A DNA stretch of 45,566 nucleotides from Rhizobium mesosinicum (GTDB lineage Bacteria; Pseudomonadota; Alphaproteobacteria; Rhizobiales; Rhizobiaceae): the NCBI RefSeq assembly GCF_019511345.1, contig NZ_JAEUAK010000019.1:1-45566 (forward strand), in the 5' to 3' direction. Of the stretch, positions 1-8,407 are shown piece after piece. The position numbers and the translations under genes were made by a program. The notes below the pieces were generated by a model. That model did no database searches. It saw nothing but the letters and a program-made list of their open reading frames with translations, and was not told where the DNA came from. The stretch's first letter is position 1; each line of letters opens with the position of its first letter.

Positions 1-51
1 GGCGACAAATCGCAGACGTTCCTCCATCACCGAAGTCTCTTTCCACGGCAT
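1..51 (-). CDS. IS481-type transposase, N-terminal fragment cut by the window edge
   Basis: Seventeen codons are visible, beginning MPWKETSVMEERLRFVA, which I recognise as the usual N-terminus of an IS481-family DDE transposase; the rest lies outside the window. A good Shine-Dalgarno (GGGAGG on the minus strand, 57-62) precedes the ATG at 49-51. The gene reads off the left edge, so whether it is intact cannot be judged. The sequence to its right (79-117) carries the repeated motifs expected at the end of such an element. Confidence 0.75.
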   Translation of the reverse strand, partial: MPWKETSVMEERLRFVA

Positions 52-78
52 CAACACCTCCCGCCAAAAGCGAAAAGT

Positions 79-117
79 GTTACCCATCTCTCCGGTACAA
101 AACGTCACCTATCTCTC
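79..117. repeat. Repeated terminal motif of the IS481-type element
   Basis: Two imperfect direct copies of a 14-bp motif, GTTACCCATCTCTC (79-92) and GTCACCTATCTCTC (104-117), lie 25 bp apart just outside the transposase start. Such GT(T/C)ACC(C/T)ATCTCTC units are typical of the ends of IS481-like elements in rhizobia. The element's outer boundary is therefore probably near 120-125. The exact tip and any target duplication cannot be fixed without the other end. Confidence 0.55.
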
Positions 118-227
118 AAGTCGGGCACCGAAAGCGAAATATTAGATACGCCTTAGCCGTGGTCTTGTTTTCGCGTATGCAAACGCCATAATTTCTACCA
201 TAGGCGCAGTGCAAATTGGGGACTTTC

Positions 228-479
228 ATGAAATACGCGTTTGCCGCAATGCTTCTCCTGGTGGCGGGTTGCAGCACTACGACCGCCGATCAGCCGATAC
301 CGGGTAGTCTGACCTATGGCGGCAAAGTTATCCACTCGCCCTACAAGCCCGGCACCGTGATCAAACATACTTTCCTTGGCGACTTCGGCCTTCGGCAGTT
401 CGAGCGGTATGTCGTCCAGCCTGATGGCACGCTCAAGCTTGTTTCCCGTATCGAAAGCGAGGATTTCCTCTGGAATTGA
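228..479 (+). CDS. Small putative lipoprotein (83 aa)
   Basis: The protein opens with a short type II signal peptide, MKYAFAAMLLLVAGC, with a lipobox (LVAGC) and the lipidated cysteine at residue 15, so the mature protein should be membrane-anchored in the periplasm. The mature part is about 69 residues, with no domain I recognise. The ATG at 228 is preferred over the in-frame TTG at 216 because it places the signal peptide at the N-terminus. It is a single gene followed by the FixK-type box that belongs to the next gene. Function unknown. Confidence 0.7.
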   Translation: MKYAFAAMLLLVAGCSTTTADQPIPGSLTYGGKVIHSPYKPGTVIKHTFLGDFGLRQFERYVVQPDGTLKLVSRIESEDFLWN

Positions 480-514
480 GGGGAGGGTCGAATTCGGTCG
501 CTCGTGCCTCAACG

Positions 515-528
515 TTGACCTCAGTCAA
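515..528 (+). promoter_or_regulatory. FixK/FNR-type box upstream of the universal stress gene
   Basis: TTGACCTCAGTCAA is a perfect TTGAC-N4-GTCAA dyad, matching the FixK/FnrN/Anr consensus TTGAY-N4-RTCAA. Its centre is about 74 bp before the stress-protein ATG. A class II site centred at -41.5 would put transcription start near 563 and leave a 5' leader of about 33 nt. Micro-oxic induction of usp genes by FixK-type regulators is known in rhizobia; control here is inferred. Confidence 0.65.
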
Positions 529-595
529 GGCGGAGGATTACGATTGATGTTGAATTCGTTCGTCATTTGAATTCAACCAGCAGAATGGATCTTCC

Positions 596-1033
596 ATGTA
601 CGATCGCATATTGTTGCCCACCGACGGTTCGGAACTTGCCGGTCGGGGTGTCGATCATGGTCTTGCACTTGCCAAGGCGCTCAGCCTTCCCGTGACCGTT
701 GTCAGCGTCATCGTGCCGCTGACCGGTTTTGCGCTGCAAGGGATCGTGCAGGCTGAGGCGATGGACAGCTATAATGAGGGCCGCCGAAAAGAGATCGAGG
801 ATCTGGAAAAGATCATCGGGGAAAAAGCGAAGAGCGCCGGCGTCGTCGCCGACTTCGTCAGCAAGGTGCATCTTTCGCCGGCGGTCGCCATTCTGGAAAC
901 GGCAGCAGAGCGGGGCTGTGGCCTGATCGTTATTTCCTCGCACGGTCGCCGCGGGATTTCGCGGCTCATGCTCGGCAGCCAAACGTCCGAGGTCCTTTCC
1001 GAGGCGGGTATCCCGGTCCTGGTCGTAAAATAA
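596..1033 (+). CDS. Universal stress protein, UspA family (145 aa)
   Basis: Single-domain Usp of usual length. It starts MYDRILLPTDGS, with the conserved Asp at residue 10. The C-terminal nucleotide loop reads SSHG (114-117), nine residues, then GS (127-128), the G-2x-G-9x-G(S/T) ATP-binding signature with the first Gly replaced by Ser. ATP-binding Usps form cytoplasmic dimers that aid survival under starvation, oxidative or low-oxygen stress. The perfect FixK-type dyad at 515-528 suggests induction under oxygen limitation. The SD sequence is weak. The gene converges on the small gene at 1038-1331. Confidence 0.9.
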   Translation: MYDRILLPTDGSELAGRGVDHGLALAKALSLPVTVVSVIVPLTGFALQGIVQAEAMDSYNEGRRKEIEDLEKIIGEKAKSAGVVADFVSKVHLSPAVAILETAAERGCGLIVISSHGRRGISRLMLGSQTSEVLSEAGIPVLVVK

Positions 1034-1037
1034 AAGC

Positions 1038-1331
1038 TCAGTCTTCCGCCAGTGTCGCGAGGGGCGCCGTGTGTTCGGCGACATGATCTGCCCTCTTGGC
1101 GGGCACTGCTCCGCTTTCCTCGCGGCTGTCGTCGGCTTCGTCATAGCTGACTTCCTCCGGCGTCATGTAGAAGGCCAGCACTTCCTCTAGGCGGGAGGCG
1201 GTCAGGCTGGTGGCGAAACCCTTCATGGCTTTCCTCGGGAGTGTTTCCAGTTGCGAATTCATAGCCTCCCTCAGGCCGGTCCGGAACAAGGGCCACGAGG
1301 TTGTCACCAACTTTCGAAGATCGGTGAGCAT
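1038..1331 (-). CDS. Hypothetical small protein (97 aa)
   Basis: The ATG at 1331 (MLTDLRKLVTTSWPLFRTGL) is preferred to an in-frame ATG at 1364 because a G-rich SD (GGGGGAAACGG) lies just upstream of it, whereas the longer form has none at proper spacing. The N-terminal two thirds look amphipathic and helical; the last 30 residues are acidic and low in complexity. No signal peptide, membrane segment or known domain is seen. It lies tail-to-tail with the stress gene, 4 bp apart. Likely real on coding character, function unknown. Confidence 0.6.
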   Translation of the reverse strand: MLTDLRKLVTTSWPLFRTGLREAMNSQLETLPRKAMKGFATSLTASRLEEVLAFYMTPEEVSYDEADDSREESGAVPAKRADHVAEHTAPLATLAED

Positions 1332-1380
1332 TTCCGTTTCCCCCGATGCGAAGAAACGCCCCATCTCTTTGTTTTTTTAG

Positions 1381-1427
1381 GCAATTCCGCAAAACCGCTG
1401 TGCGCTTTTGCTGGAGAATAGCTTTAG
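1381..1427. repeat. RIME-like intergenic palindrome (diverged copy)
   Basis: The core CGCAAAACCGCTGTGCGCTTTTG recurs, with changes, at 14214-14257 and 40829-40873 (the core here is diverged at its outer arms). This matches the small palindromic repeat common between rhizobial genes (RIME class). It overlaps the LysR stop codon (1424-1426), so the repeat's final bases appear to supply that stop. It could act as a hairpin at the 3' end of the LysR transcript. Confidence 0.5.
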
Positions 1428-2326
1428 TCGCTGATAAGTTCGAGGCAGAATTCGATAAAGGCGGTAACCTTGGCCGGCACGTGATGCCGAGAGGGATGGA
1501 TTGCATAAAGCGGGAAGGATTCGCCCGGCCAGTCTGGATAGAGCTCAACAAGACGTCCTTCGGCAAGCAGGTCCTTGACGCTGAGGGCAAGCACCTGGGC
1601 GATGCCGGCGCCGGCAAGGCAGGCATCGAGCATGGTGCCGGGGTCGCTCATCAGAAGCGGACCACGGGCGTCGAGCCGCACGATCTTCTTGCCTCTGTGC
1701 AGTTCCCATTCGAAGGTCCGGCCCGTCAGCGGATCGCGGAATTGGATGCAGGAGTGGTCGGTTATTTCGGTGGGCGTCTTCGGCGTGCCGTGCTCAGCGA
1801 GATAGGCTGGTGTTGCGACCGTGAGAACGCGGGTTTCCATCAGCTTGCGGGCGATGCGCGAGGAGCTCGGCTGCTGGCCGAAGCGGACAGCGATATCGTT
1901 ACCACCGGCGACGAGATCGCTCATCAGGTCGCGCGTTATCAGTTCGAGTTCCAGCGCCGGATAGCGGGCCATGAACCGCTTCAGATGCGGCGCCAGCACC
2001 ATGCGGGAAAAGATCGGGTCAACATCGACACGCAGGCGGCCGCCCACGGTCAGTGACGCGCCTGATGCAAGCGTGGCGGCTTCCTCGATGCCATCGAGAT
2101 GTGGAGCGACCTGTTCGTAGAAACGGGCGCCTTCGTCCGTCAGTCGTACCGAGCGGGTAGTGCGGTCGAGGAGGCGCACGCCGATACGGGCCTCCAGCCT
2201 AGATATGGCGCGGCTGACGCCGGAGGCTGAAAGGCCCAGCACATCGGCCGCTTTGACGAAGCTGCCGCTTTCGACCACTGCGGCAAGCGTGCTGACACCC
2301 GAAAGGAGGCGACCGTCGAATGCCAT
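1424..2326 (-). CDS. LysR-family transcriptional regulator (300 aa)
   Basis: An N-terminal winged helix-turn-helix (FVKAADVLGLSASGVSRAI, about residues 23-41) is followed by the usual LysR linker and a type 2 periplasmic-binding-like effector domain, for a typical total of 300 residues. The ATG at 2326 has an AGGAG SD seven bases upstream; a longer frame from 2350 has none. The sequence belongs to the large group that regulates a divergent gene or a nearby oxidoreductase. The divergent partner here is the membrane protein at 2485, so it is the first candidate target. The effector is unknown. Confidence 0.9.
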   Translation of the reverse strand: MAFDGRLLSGVSTLAAVVESGSFVKAADVLGLSASGVSRAISRLEARIGVRLLDRTTRSVRLTDEGARFYEQVAPHLDGIEEAATLASGASLTVGGRLRVDVDPIFSRMVLAPHLKRFMARYPALELELITRDLMSDLVAGGNDIAVRFGQQPSSSRIARKLMETRVLTVATPAYLAEHGTPKTPTEITDHSCIQFRDPLTGRTFEWELHRGKKIVRLDARGPLLMSDPGTMLDACLAGAGIAQVLALSVKDLLAEGRLVELYPDWPGESFPLYAIHPSRHHVPAKVTAFIEFCLELISD

Positions 2327-2484
2327 GATCCACTCCTGATTTGATGTCATGGATGATGTTGAGAAAGTGCAGCTTAGTCAAGAAAACACTCCCTTAGCGC
2401 TGCCAGCATTGGCTTAGAAAGCCTGCTCAATGGAACCTCTTGCCGCCGATCTGGTTTCTCCGATACAGATTGGAGGATCAAGCG

Positions 2485-2877
2485 ATGACCCAATATGGTG
2501 ACGACAAGAACCGAATTGTGGATGAGAAGACAGGCATGCCGCTCGGGCAGGCATCCTATGAAGAGGAGAAAACGCTTGCCGATGAGCGGCGCAGCGTTTC
2601 GCTCTGGGGCGTGCTGGCAGCCGGCATCCTGGTCATTCTGATCGCTGCGGCAAGCTTTGCTATCTGGCCGGGGACGACCAACGAACCGGCTTCGACCGCG
2701 TCCACGACCCAAGATCCGATCAACGCGCAGCCCTCGGGCCAGGGCACATTCGACAATAATCCGGCAACAGGCTCCATCAAGCCGCCGGAAGCCACCGACC
2801 GCGATCCGACACCTGATGGTAGCGGTGGTGGTCCGACCGGCGTGACCACGCCGAGCGGCACGCAGAACGGACGGTAA
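2485..2877 (+). CDS. Single-pass membrane protein, unknown (130 aa)
   Basis: The cytoplasmic N-terminus of about 37 residues is charged. One hydrophobic helix (about 39-60, VLAAGILVILIAAASFAIWP) follows, then a Pro/Thr/Gly/Asn-rich low-complexity tail of about 70 residues that should lie in the periplasm. The ATG at 2485 is chosen for its strong SD (TTGGAGGATC), rejecting an upstream in-frame ATG at 2440. It is divergent from the LysR gene and ends in a clear terminator at 2907. No family recognised. Confidence 0.75.
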   Translation: MTQYGDDKNRIVDEKTGMPLGQASYEEEKTLADERRSVSLWGVLAAGILVILIAAASFAIWPGTTNEPASTASTTQDPINAQPSGQGTFDNNPATGSIKPPEATDRDPTPDGSGGGPTGVTTPSGTQNGR

Positions 2878-2906
2878 TATTGTGATCCCGCATCACGGCT
2901 GGGGAA

Positions 2907-2934
2907 GGGCCGCGCGGTAACCGTGCGGCCCTTT
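2907..2934 (+). terminator. Rho-independent terminator after the 2485 gene
   Basis: GGGCCGCGCGG (2907-2917), a TAA loop, and CCGTGCGGCCC (2921-2931) form an 11-bp stem with one G-T pair, followed by TTT. It lies 30 bp after the stop codon. The gene on the other side (xfp) ends at 2954 on the opposite strand, so the hairpin may work in both directions. Confidence 0.75.
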
Positions 2935-2953
2935 CATGTAAGGTTACCTGCTC

Positions 2954-5341
2954 TCAGGCCGCGGGCCATTTCCAGTTACGCACGTCGGGCATGTCCTCAC
3001 CATATTCGCGGACATAGGCATGATGCTCGACGAGTTTAGCTCTCAGGCTTTCCAGCACTTCAGGCACTTTCTCCTTCAGGCCCGGAACGCGCTCGATCCC
3101 CTCGATGGCGAGGTGGAAGCGGTCGAGCTCGTTGAGCACGGTCATGTCGAAGGGTGTGGTGGTCGTGCCTTCCTCAATGAAGCCGCGCACATGGATGTTG
3201 CGATGGTTGGTGCGCTTATAGGTCAGCCGGTGAATGAGGTAGGGATAGCCGTGATAAGCGAAAATGACTGGCTTGTCGGTGGTGAAGATCGCATCGAAAT
3301 TCTCATCCGTCAGGCCGTGCGGATGCTGATCCTTCGATTGCAACGCGAGCAGGTCGACCACGTTTACCGTGCGGATTTTCAGTTCCGGAATATGCTGGTG
3401 CAGCAGATCGACGGCGGCGAGCGTTTCCATGGTCGGCACGTCGCCGGCGCAGGCCATGACGAGATCAGGCGCCACCGTATCTTCTTCATGGCTTGCCCAA
3501 TCCCAAACGCCGATACCGGCCTCACAATGTTTCACCGCCTCGTCCATCGTCAGCCATTGCGGTTCCGGCTGCTTGCCGGCGACGATGACGTTGATGCGGT
3601 CATAAGTCCCAAGGCAATGATCGCCGACCCAGAGCAAAGTGTTGGCGTCCGGCGGCAGGTAAATGCGGACGATATCAGCCTTCTTGTTGGCGACGAGATC
3701 GACGAAGCCGGGGTCCTGATGCGAGAAGCCGTTATGGTCCTGCCGCCAGACATGCGAGGTCAAGAGGTAGTTGAGGGAGGAGATCGGCTTCCTCCACTCC
3801 AGTTCGCGGGTGACCTTCAGCCACTTGGCATGCTGGTTGAACATGGAATCGATAATGTGGATGAAGGCCTCGTAGCAGGAAAACAGGCCATGCCGGCCCG
3901 TCAGCAGGTAGCCTTCCAGCCATCCCTGGCAAAGATGCTCGCTCAGAACCTCCATGACGCGGCCGTCACGCGACAGACCGACATCATAAGACTCGATTTT
4001 CTCCATCCAGACGCGATCCGTGACTTCGAAGACGCTGCCGAGACGGTTCGATTCCGTTTCGTCGGGGCCGAAAATGCGGAAATTCGCATTGGCATCGTTG
4101 AGCTTCAGCGTATCGCGCAGATAGCGACCAAGGATTTCGGTGGATTGGACCATTTCAGCCCCCCGCTTTTCCACCTTTACCTCATAGGAGCGGATATCGG
4201 GTGCGATCAATTCTTTGCGCAGAATACCGCCGTTGGCATGCGGATTGGCGCCCATACGGCGCTCACCCGAGGGGGCCAGCGCCCGCAGTTCCGGCTTCAA
4301 CCGGCCGGCGGCGTCGAAGAGGTCTTCGGGATCGTAGCTGCGCATCCAGTCTTCGAGGATTTTCCGGTGCCCGGCGTTATCGCGGCAATTGGAGACCGGC
4401 ACTTGATGGGCGCGCCAGAAACCCTCGACCTTCTTTCCGTCCACCTCTTTGGGTCCGGTCCAGCCTTTGGGACTGCGTAACACAACCATCGGCCAGCGCG
4501 GGCAGGCTTGTGGCGCTTTGTCGCTGCGGGCCTCTTTCTGAATGGCGCGAATACGGTCGAAGACTTTCTCGAAGGTTGCGGCCATCTGCTGATGCATCTT
4601 TGCCGGCTCGTGACCCTCGACGAAGAAGGGTTCATAGCCATAACCTTCGAACAAATGCGTGAGATCCTCGTCGGTTGCCCGGCCGAGGATGGTTGGATTG
4701 GCGATCTTGTAGCCGTTCAGATGCAGGATCGGCAGTACGGCGCCGTCGCGGGCGGGATTCAGGAACTTGTTGGAATGCCAGCTTGCCGCAAGCGGGCCGG
4801 TTTCCGCCTCGCCGTCGCCGATAACGCAGGCGACGATCAGATCGGGATTGTCAAAAGCCGCGCCATAGGCATGGACGAGCGCATAGCCGAGTTCACCGCC
4901 CTCGTGGATGGAGCCTGGCGTCTCCGGCGCTGCATGGCTCGGAATGCCGCCGGGGAAGGAGAACTGGCGGAAGAGCTTGCGCATGCCGTCCTCGGTCTCG
5001 GCGATATCGGGATAGATCTCGCTGTAAATGCCTTCGAGATAGGTATTGGCGACCATGCCTGGCCCGCCATGGCCGGGACCGCACATATAGATGACGTCGA
5101 GATCGCGGGCGCGGATGACGCGGTTCAGATGCGCGTAGATGAAGTTGAGGCCGGGCGTCGTGCCCCAGTGCCCGAGCAGGCGGGGCTTGATATGTTCTGA
5201 TTTCAGGGGCCGACGCAGGAGAGGGTTGGACAGGAGATAGATTTGCCCGACCGAGAGATAATTGGCTGCCCGCCAGTAGCGGTCGATAAGCGTGAGTTCG
5301 GCGTCTGACAGAACTGCTGGAGTCGAGACATGCTTTTCCAT
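2954..5341 (-). CDS. xfp: Xylulose-5-phosphate/fructose-6-phosphate phosphoketolase
   Basis: This thiamine-diphosphate enzyme splits xylulose-5-P (and usually fructose-6-P) with inorganic phosphate into acetyl phosphate plus glyceraldehyde-3-P (or erythrose-4-P). At 795 aa it is of standard length. Visible family motifs are GHWGTTPG (57-64), CGPGHGGPG (87-95) and the TPP/Mg site GDGEAETGP (175-183). The ATG at 5341 has a GGAGA SD. It is the second gene of an ackA-xfp unit, 71 bp behind ackA. AckA turns the acetyl phosphate into acetate and ATP, so the pair forms a phosphoketolase bypass of glycolysis and the pentose-phosphate pathway. Confidence 0.97.
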   Translation of the reverse strand: MEKHVSTPAVLSDAELTLIDRYWRAANYLSVGQIYLLSNPLLRRPLKSEHIKPRLLGHWGTTPGLNFIYAHLNRVIRARDLDVIYMCGPGHGGPGMVANTYLEGIYSEIYPDIAETEDGMRKLFRQFSFPGGIPSHAAPETPGSIHEGGELGYALVHAYGAAFDNPDLIVACVIGDGEAETGPLAASWHSNKFLNPARDGAVLPILHLNGYKIANPTILGRATDEDLTHLFEGYGYEPFFVEGHEPAKMHQQMAATFEKVFDRIRAIQKEARSDKAPQACPRWPMVVLRSPKGWTGPKEVDGKKVEGFWRAHQVPVSNCRDNAGHRKILEDWMRSYDPEDLFDAAGRLKPELRALAPSGERRMGANPHANGGILRKELIAPDIRSYEVKVEKRGAEMVQSTEILGRYLRDTLKLNDANANFRIFGPDETESNRLGSVFEVTDRVWMEKIESYDVGLSRDGRVMEVLSEHLCQGWLEGYLLTGRHGLFSCYEAFIHIIDSMFNQHAKWLKVTRELEWRKPISSLNYLLTSHVWRQDHNGFSHQDPGFVDLVANKKADIVRIYLPPDANTLLWVGDHCLGTYDRINVIVAGKQPEPQWLTMDEAVKHCEAGIGVWDWASHEEDTVAPDLVMACAGDVPTMETLAAVDLLHQHIPELKIRTVNVVDLLALQSKDQHPHGLTDENFDAIFTTDKPVIFAYHGYPYLIHRLTYKRTNHRNIHVRGFIEEGTTTTPFDMTVLNELDRFHLAIEGIERVPGLKEKVPEVLESLRAKLVEHHAYVREYGEDMPDVRNWKWPAA

Positions 5342-5412
5342 GGATTTCTCCGTTTAAACTTGTTCAACGTCAATTCTAGCCGATGGCGCCGGCATGCTCT
5401 TGATCTGGATCA

Positions 5413-6588
5413 TCAGGAGCGAAGAATGGAGAGTGCCTCCTGCGCGATGACCTGTTCCTCGTCGGTGGCAATGACATGCGCCGTGATGCGGCTTGCGGGT
5501 GTCGTGATCGTGAAGCCGTTGGCGGCATTCGCCTTTTCGTCGACCGTAAGGCCGAGCCAGGCCAGCTGCCGGATGACGGAAGCGCGGATCTGCGGCTGAT
5601 GCTCGCCAATGCCAGCTGTAAATACGATGGCGTCGAGCCCGCCCAGCGTCACCGACATGCGGCCGATCTCGCCTGCGATGCGCAATGTGAAGAGGTCGAG
5701 CGCCTCTTGGGCTTCTGCGCGGCTATCCTCGAGAAGATCGCGGGTATCGGCATTGATGCCGGAGACGCCAAGCAGACCGGAGCGATGGTAGAGCAAATCT
5801 TCCACCTGATCGGCGGACTGCTTCTTTTGCTGCAACAGATGGAGGATCACGCCGGGATCCAGCCAGCCCGGTCGGGTTGCCATGGGAATGCCGTCGAGCG
5901 TCGAAAAGCCCATGCTGCAATCGCGGCTGACACCCTTTTCCAGGGCGCAGAGGCTCGCGCCGCTACCGAGATGCGCGGCGACGATTTTCGGCTTGTTCGA
6001 TAGCTTGCGGCTCACTTCGCCGGCAATGAATTTGTAGGAAAGGCCGTGAAAGCCGTAGCGCTTGATGCCCTCGTCATGAAGTACGCGGGGGATGGCGAAA
6101 CGGCGGACGAGATCGGTCTGCGTGGCGTGAAAGGCGGTATCGAAGGAAGCCGTCTGGGCAAGGTGTGGCCGCAGGTGCTTCAGGGCGCGGATGAAGCGGA
6201 GCGCTTGCGGCTGGTGAAGGGGTGCGAGCGGCGTGAGTGCGTTGATCGCCTCGATCGCGGCCATATCGAGGGCCATTGCTTCGATGAAGTCATCGCCGCC
6301 ATGAACCACGCGGTGACCTGCCGCACGAACGGCATCGATATCGAAATGCTCAGAGAGCAGCTTGAACGTTTCGTCGATGACGGCGTGCAGATCGTCGGTC
6401 AGCTTGGCCTTCAGCGGCGTTTCAAATGTCTGTGGGCCTTCGGTAAGACTGAAGGCAAGCGGTTCAGACCGAAAATCGATCACGCCCTTGCCGATGCGGC
6501 GCACATTTGCATCTTCGATTGCGAAAATGCCGATCTTCACCGTCGACGAACCGGCATTGAAGGTCAGGAGAAGGTCGGTCGACGGCAT
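5413..6588 (-). CDS. ackA: Acetate kinase
   Basis: Catalyses acetyl phosphate + ADP to acetate + ATP in the cytoplasm (ASKHA fold). The N-terminus has LTFNAGSSTVKIGIF, the acetokinase signature with Thr-Val in place of the more usual Ser-Ser/Leu. GHRVVHGGDDF (acetate-site Arg region), HLGSGASLCAL and GIGEHQPQIR (nucleotide loop) are also present. Length is 391 aa, close to the usual 400. It is the first gene of the ackA-xfp unit and feeds directly on the phosphoketolase product. The promoter should lie in the 217-bp gap shared with pit. No pta (phosphotransacetylase) is present beside it. Confidence 0.95.
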   Translation of the reverse strand: MPSTDLLLTFNAGSSTVKIGIFAIEDANVRRIGKGVIDFRSEPLAFSLTEGPQTFETPLKAKLTDDLHAVIDETFKLLSEHFDIDAVRAAGHRVVHGGDDFIEAMALDMAAIEAINALTPLAPLHQPQALRFIRALKHLRPHLAQTASFDTAFHATQTDLVRRFAIPRVLHDEGIKRYGFHGLSYKFIAGEVSRKLSNKPKIVAAHLGSGASLCALEKGVSRDCSMGFSTLDGIPMATRPGWLDPGVILHLLQQKKQSADQVEDLLYHRSGLLGVSGINADTRDLLEDSRAEAQEALDLFTLRIAGEIGRMSVTLGGLDAIVFTAGIGEHQPQIRASVIRQLAWLGLTVDEKANAANGFTITTPASRITAHVIATDEEQVIAQEALSILRS

Positions 6589-6715
6589 TTGCTTGATGCT
6601 CCCGCAAGCGTGACGATAAACGAACTTAGCGCCATGGCGCCGCGTGGAAAGCCTCTTCTCTCCCTGCGAGCAATTTTCGGTTGTCGATTTCGGTCCCCGA
6701 AGATGCCGGCTCGGG

Positions 6716-6751
6716 ATGACGCGTGGAATGGTTGCGTCATGAGAGTTTCAC
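6716..6751. promoter_or_regulatory. Dyad and PhoB-box-like site between ackA and pit
   Basis: ATGACGC (6716-6722) and GCGTCAT (6734-6740) are a perfect 7-bp inverted repeat with an 11-bp spacer. The right arm also begins a two-unit arrangement, GCGTCAT-GAGA-GTTTCAC (6734-6751), resembling the Pho box (CTGTCAT-N4-CTGTCAY) with four mismatches in fourteen conserved positions. It ends 54 bp before the pit ATG. PhoB control of pit is known in Sinorhizobium meliloti; assignment here is a guess from sequence likeness. Confidence 0.35.
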
Positions 6752-6805
6752 GCTGCGGATTTATTAACAAATGGCAAATTTGCAAATGGAACAAGGAACT
6801 ATTCC

Positions 6806-8401
6806 ATGGCCGACATTGCCCCAAGCCATAGTGACGTTTCCCATCCGCTGCACCATTCGAATTCCGTAGGCAAGTGGTTCCTGCCGGTGTTCGGTCTCAT
6901 TCTGGTCTGCGGTCTCGGATATGTCGCCTATGCCCTGTCCCGTGATCTGACTGCCGCCGTTGCCGTTCCGTGGGTACTTCTCGGTCTCGCGCTGCTGATC
7001 GCGCTCGGCTTCGAGTTCGTCAACGGTTTCCATGATACGGCCAATGCCGTGGCGACCGTTATCTACACGCGCTCCATGCCGGCGGAATTTGCCGTCATCT
7101 GGTCGGGCTTCTTCAACTTCCTCGGCGTTCTGACATCCACCGGTGCAGTGGCCTTCGGCATCCTGGCGCTGCTGCCAGTCGAGCTGATCCTGCAGGTCGG
7201 TTCCGGTTCGGGCCTTGCCATGGTCTTTGCGCTGTTGATCGCAGCGATCATTTGGAATCTCGGCACGTGGTATCTCGGCCTGCCGTCATCGAGCTCGCAC
7301 ACGCTGGTCGGCTCGATCATCGGCGTTGGCCTCGCCAACCAATTCCTGGCGCCGGCAGGCTCTGCCACCAGCGGCGTGGACTGGTCTCAGGCAACCAATA
7401 TCGGCTTGTCGCTCTTGATTTCACCAATCATCGGTTTCGGCCTTTCCGCCGTCCTGCTCGTCGTTATGAAGTTCCTGGTGCGCAAACCCGAACTCTATCA
7501 GGAGCCGAAGGGCAACCAGCCGCCGCCGTTGTGGATCCGCGCCATCCTGATCTTCACCTGCACGGGCGTGAGCTTCGCCCACGGTTCGAATGACGGCCAG
7601 AAGGGCATGGGTCTCATCATGCTCATCCTCATCGGTCTGGTGCCGACCGCCTTCGCGCTCAACCGCACGCCTGATGTCAACTATCTCGAAGCCTACAAAT
7701 CGGCGTCGGCGCAGGTAGAAACGGCGCTTGGCAAATATGTAAAGCCGGGCGTGACTGTCACCGACTACAAGGCCGAAGTCGGCAATGCCGTCAAGAACAA
7801 GGTCTGGACGGATGCGACCACCCCGGCGCTGCAGCAGTATATCCATCAGACGAGCGCCGAAGTCGCTGCTTTCCCGACACTGGAAGCCGTTCCGACCAAT
7901 CTCGTCGGCAACGTCCGCAACGACATCTACCTGATCGGCGAGGCGCTCAAGCTCGTCGACAAGAAGAAGCTGCTGCCGATGGACGCCAGTGATCTCAAGG
8001 CCGTCACCGGCTATCATGCGGCGGTAGACAACGCGACGAAGTTCATTCCGTTGTGGGTGAAGGTCGCCGTCGCGCTGGCATTGGGCCTCGGCACGATGGT
8101 CGGCTGGAAGCGCATCGTTGTGACGGTTGGTGAGAAGATCGGCAAAACCCATCTGACCTACGGCCAGGGTGCCGCCGCGGAAGTCGTCGCCATGGCGACG
8201 ATCGCCTCGGCCGACCATCTCGGCCTGCCGGTTTCGACCACGCACGTGCTGTCATCAGGTGTGGCCGGCACGATGGCTGCGAACGGCTCAGGCCTGCAAT
8301 GGTCCACCGTGCGCAATATGCTCATGGCCTGGGTTCTGACGCTTCCTGCCTCGATCGCAATCGCCTTCTTGCTGTTCGTGGTTCTTCGCCAGATCTTCTA
8401 A
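6806..8401 (+). CDS. pit: PiT-family inorganic phosphate transporter
   Basis: A low-affinity phosphate (metal-phosphate)/proton symporter of the inner membrane. Both halves of the PiT internal repeat are visible: GFEFVNGFHDTANAVATVIY near residue 71 and GSNDGQKGMG near residue 263, with a second conserved ASADHLGLPVSTTHVLS stretch near the C-terminus. About ten membrane helices surround a long soluble loop of about 130 residues (roughly 290-410). Length is 531 aa. The SD is AAGGA, seven bases before the ATG. Unlike the S. meliloti orfA-pit locus, no PhoU-like (DUF47) gene precedes it. It is divergent from ackA-xfp, whose phosphoketolase consumes Pi. Confidence 0.95.
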   Translation: MADIAPSHSDVSHPLHHSNSVGKWFLPVFGLILVCGLGYVAYALSRDLTAAVAVPWVLLGLALLIALGFEFVNGFHDTANAVATVIYTRSMPAEFAVIWSGFFNFLGVLTSTGAVAFGILALLPVELILQVGSGSGLAMVFALLIAAIIWNLGTWYLGLPSSSSHTLVGSIIGVGLANQFLAPAGSATSGVDWSQATNIGLSLLISPIIGFGLSAVLLVVMKFLVRKPELYQEPKGNQPPPLWIRAILIFTCTGVSFAHGSNDGQKGMGLIMLILIGLVPTAFALNRTPDVNYLEAYKSASAQVETALGKYVKPGVTVTDYKAEVGNAVKNKVWTDATTPALQQYIHQTSAEVAAFPTLEAVPTNLVGNVRNDIYLIGEALKLVDKKKLLPMDASDLKAVTGYHAAVDNATKFIPLWVKVAVALALGLGTMVGWKRIVVTVGEKIGKTHLTYGQGAAAEVVAMATIASADHLGLPVSTTHVLSSGVAGTMAANGSGLQWSTVRNMLMAWVLTLPASIAIAFLLFVVLRQIF

Positions 8402-8407
8402 GGTTGG

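Noticed and set aside
3020..4480. Long open frame antisense to phosphoketolase
   Set aside because: High-GC codon bias opens the opposite strand; no SD and no domain is seen, whereas xfp is unmistakable.
6589..6805. FixK box in the ackA-pit gap
   Set aside because: Only half-sites (TTGAT) are present; no TTGA-N6-TCAA dyad was found.
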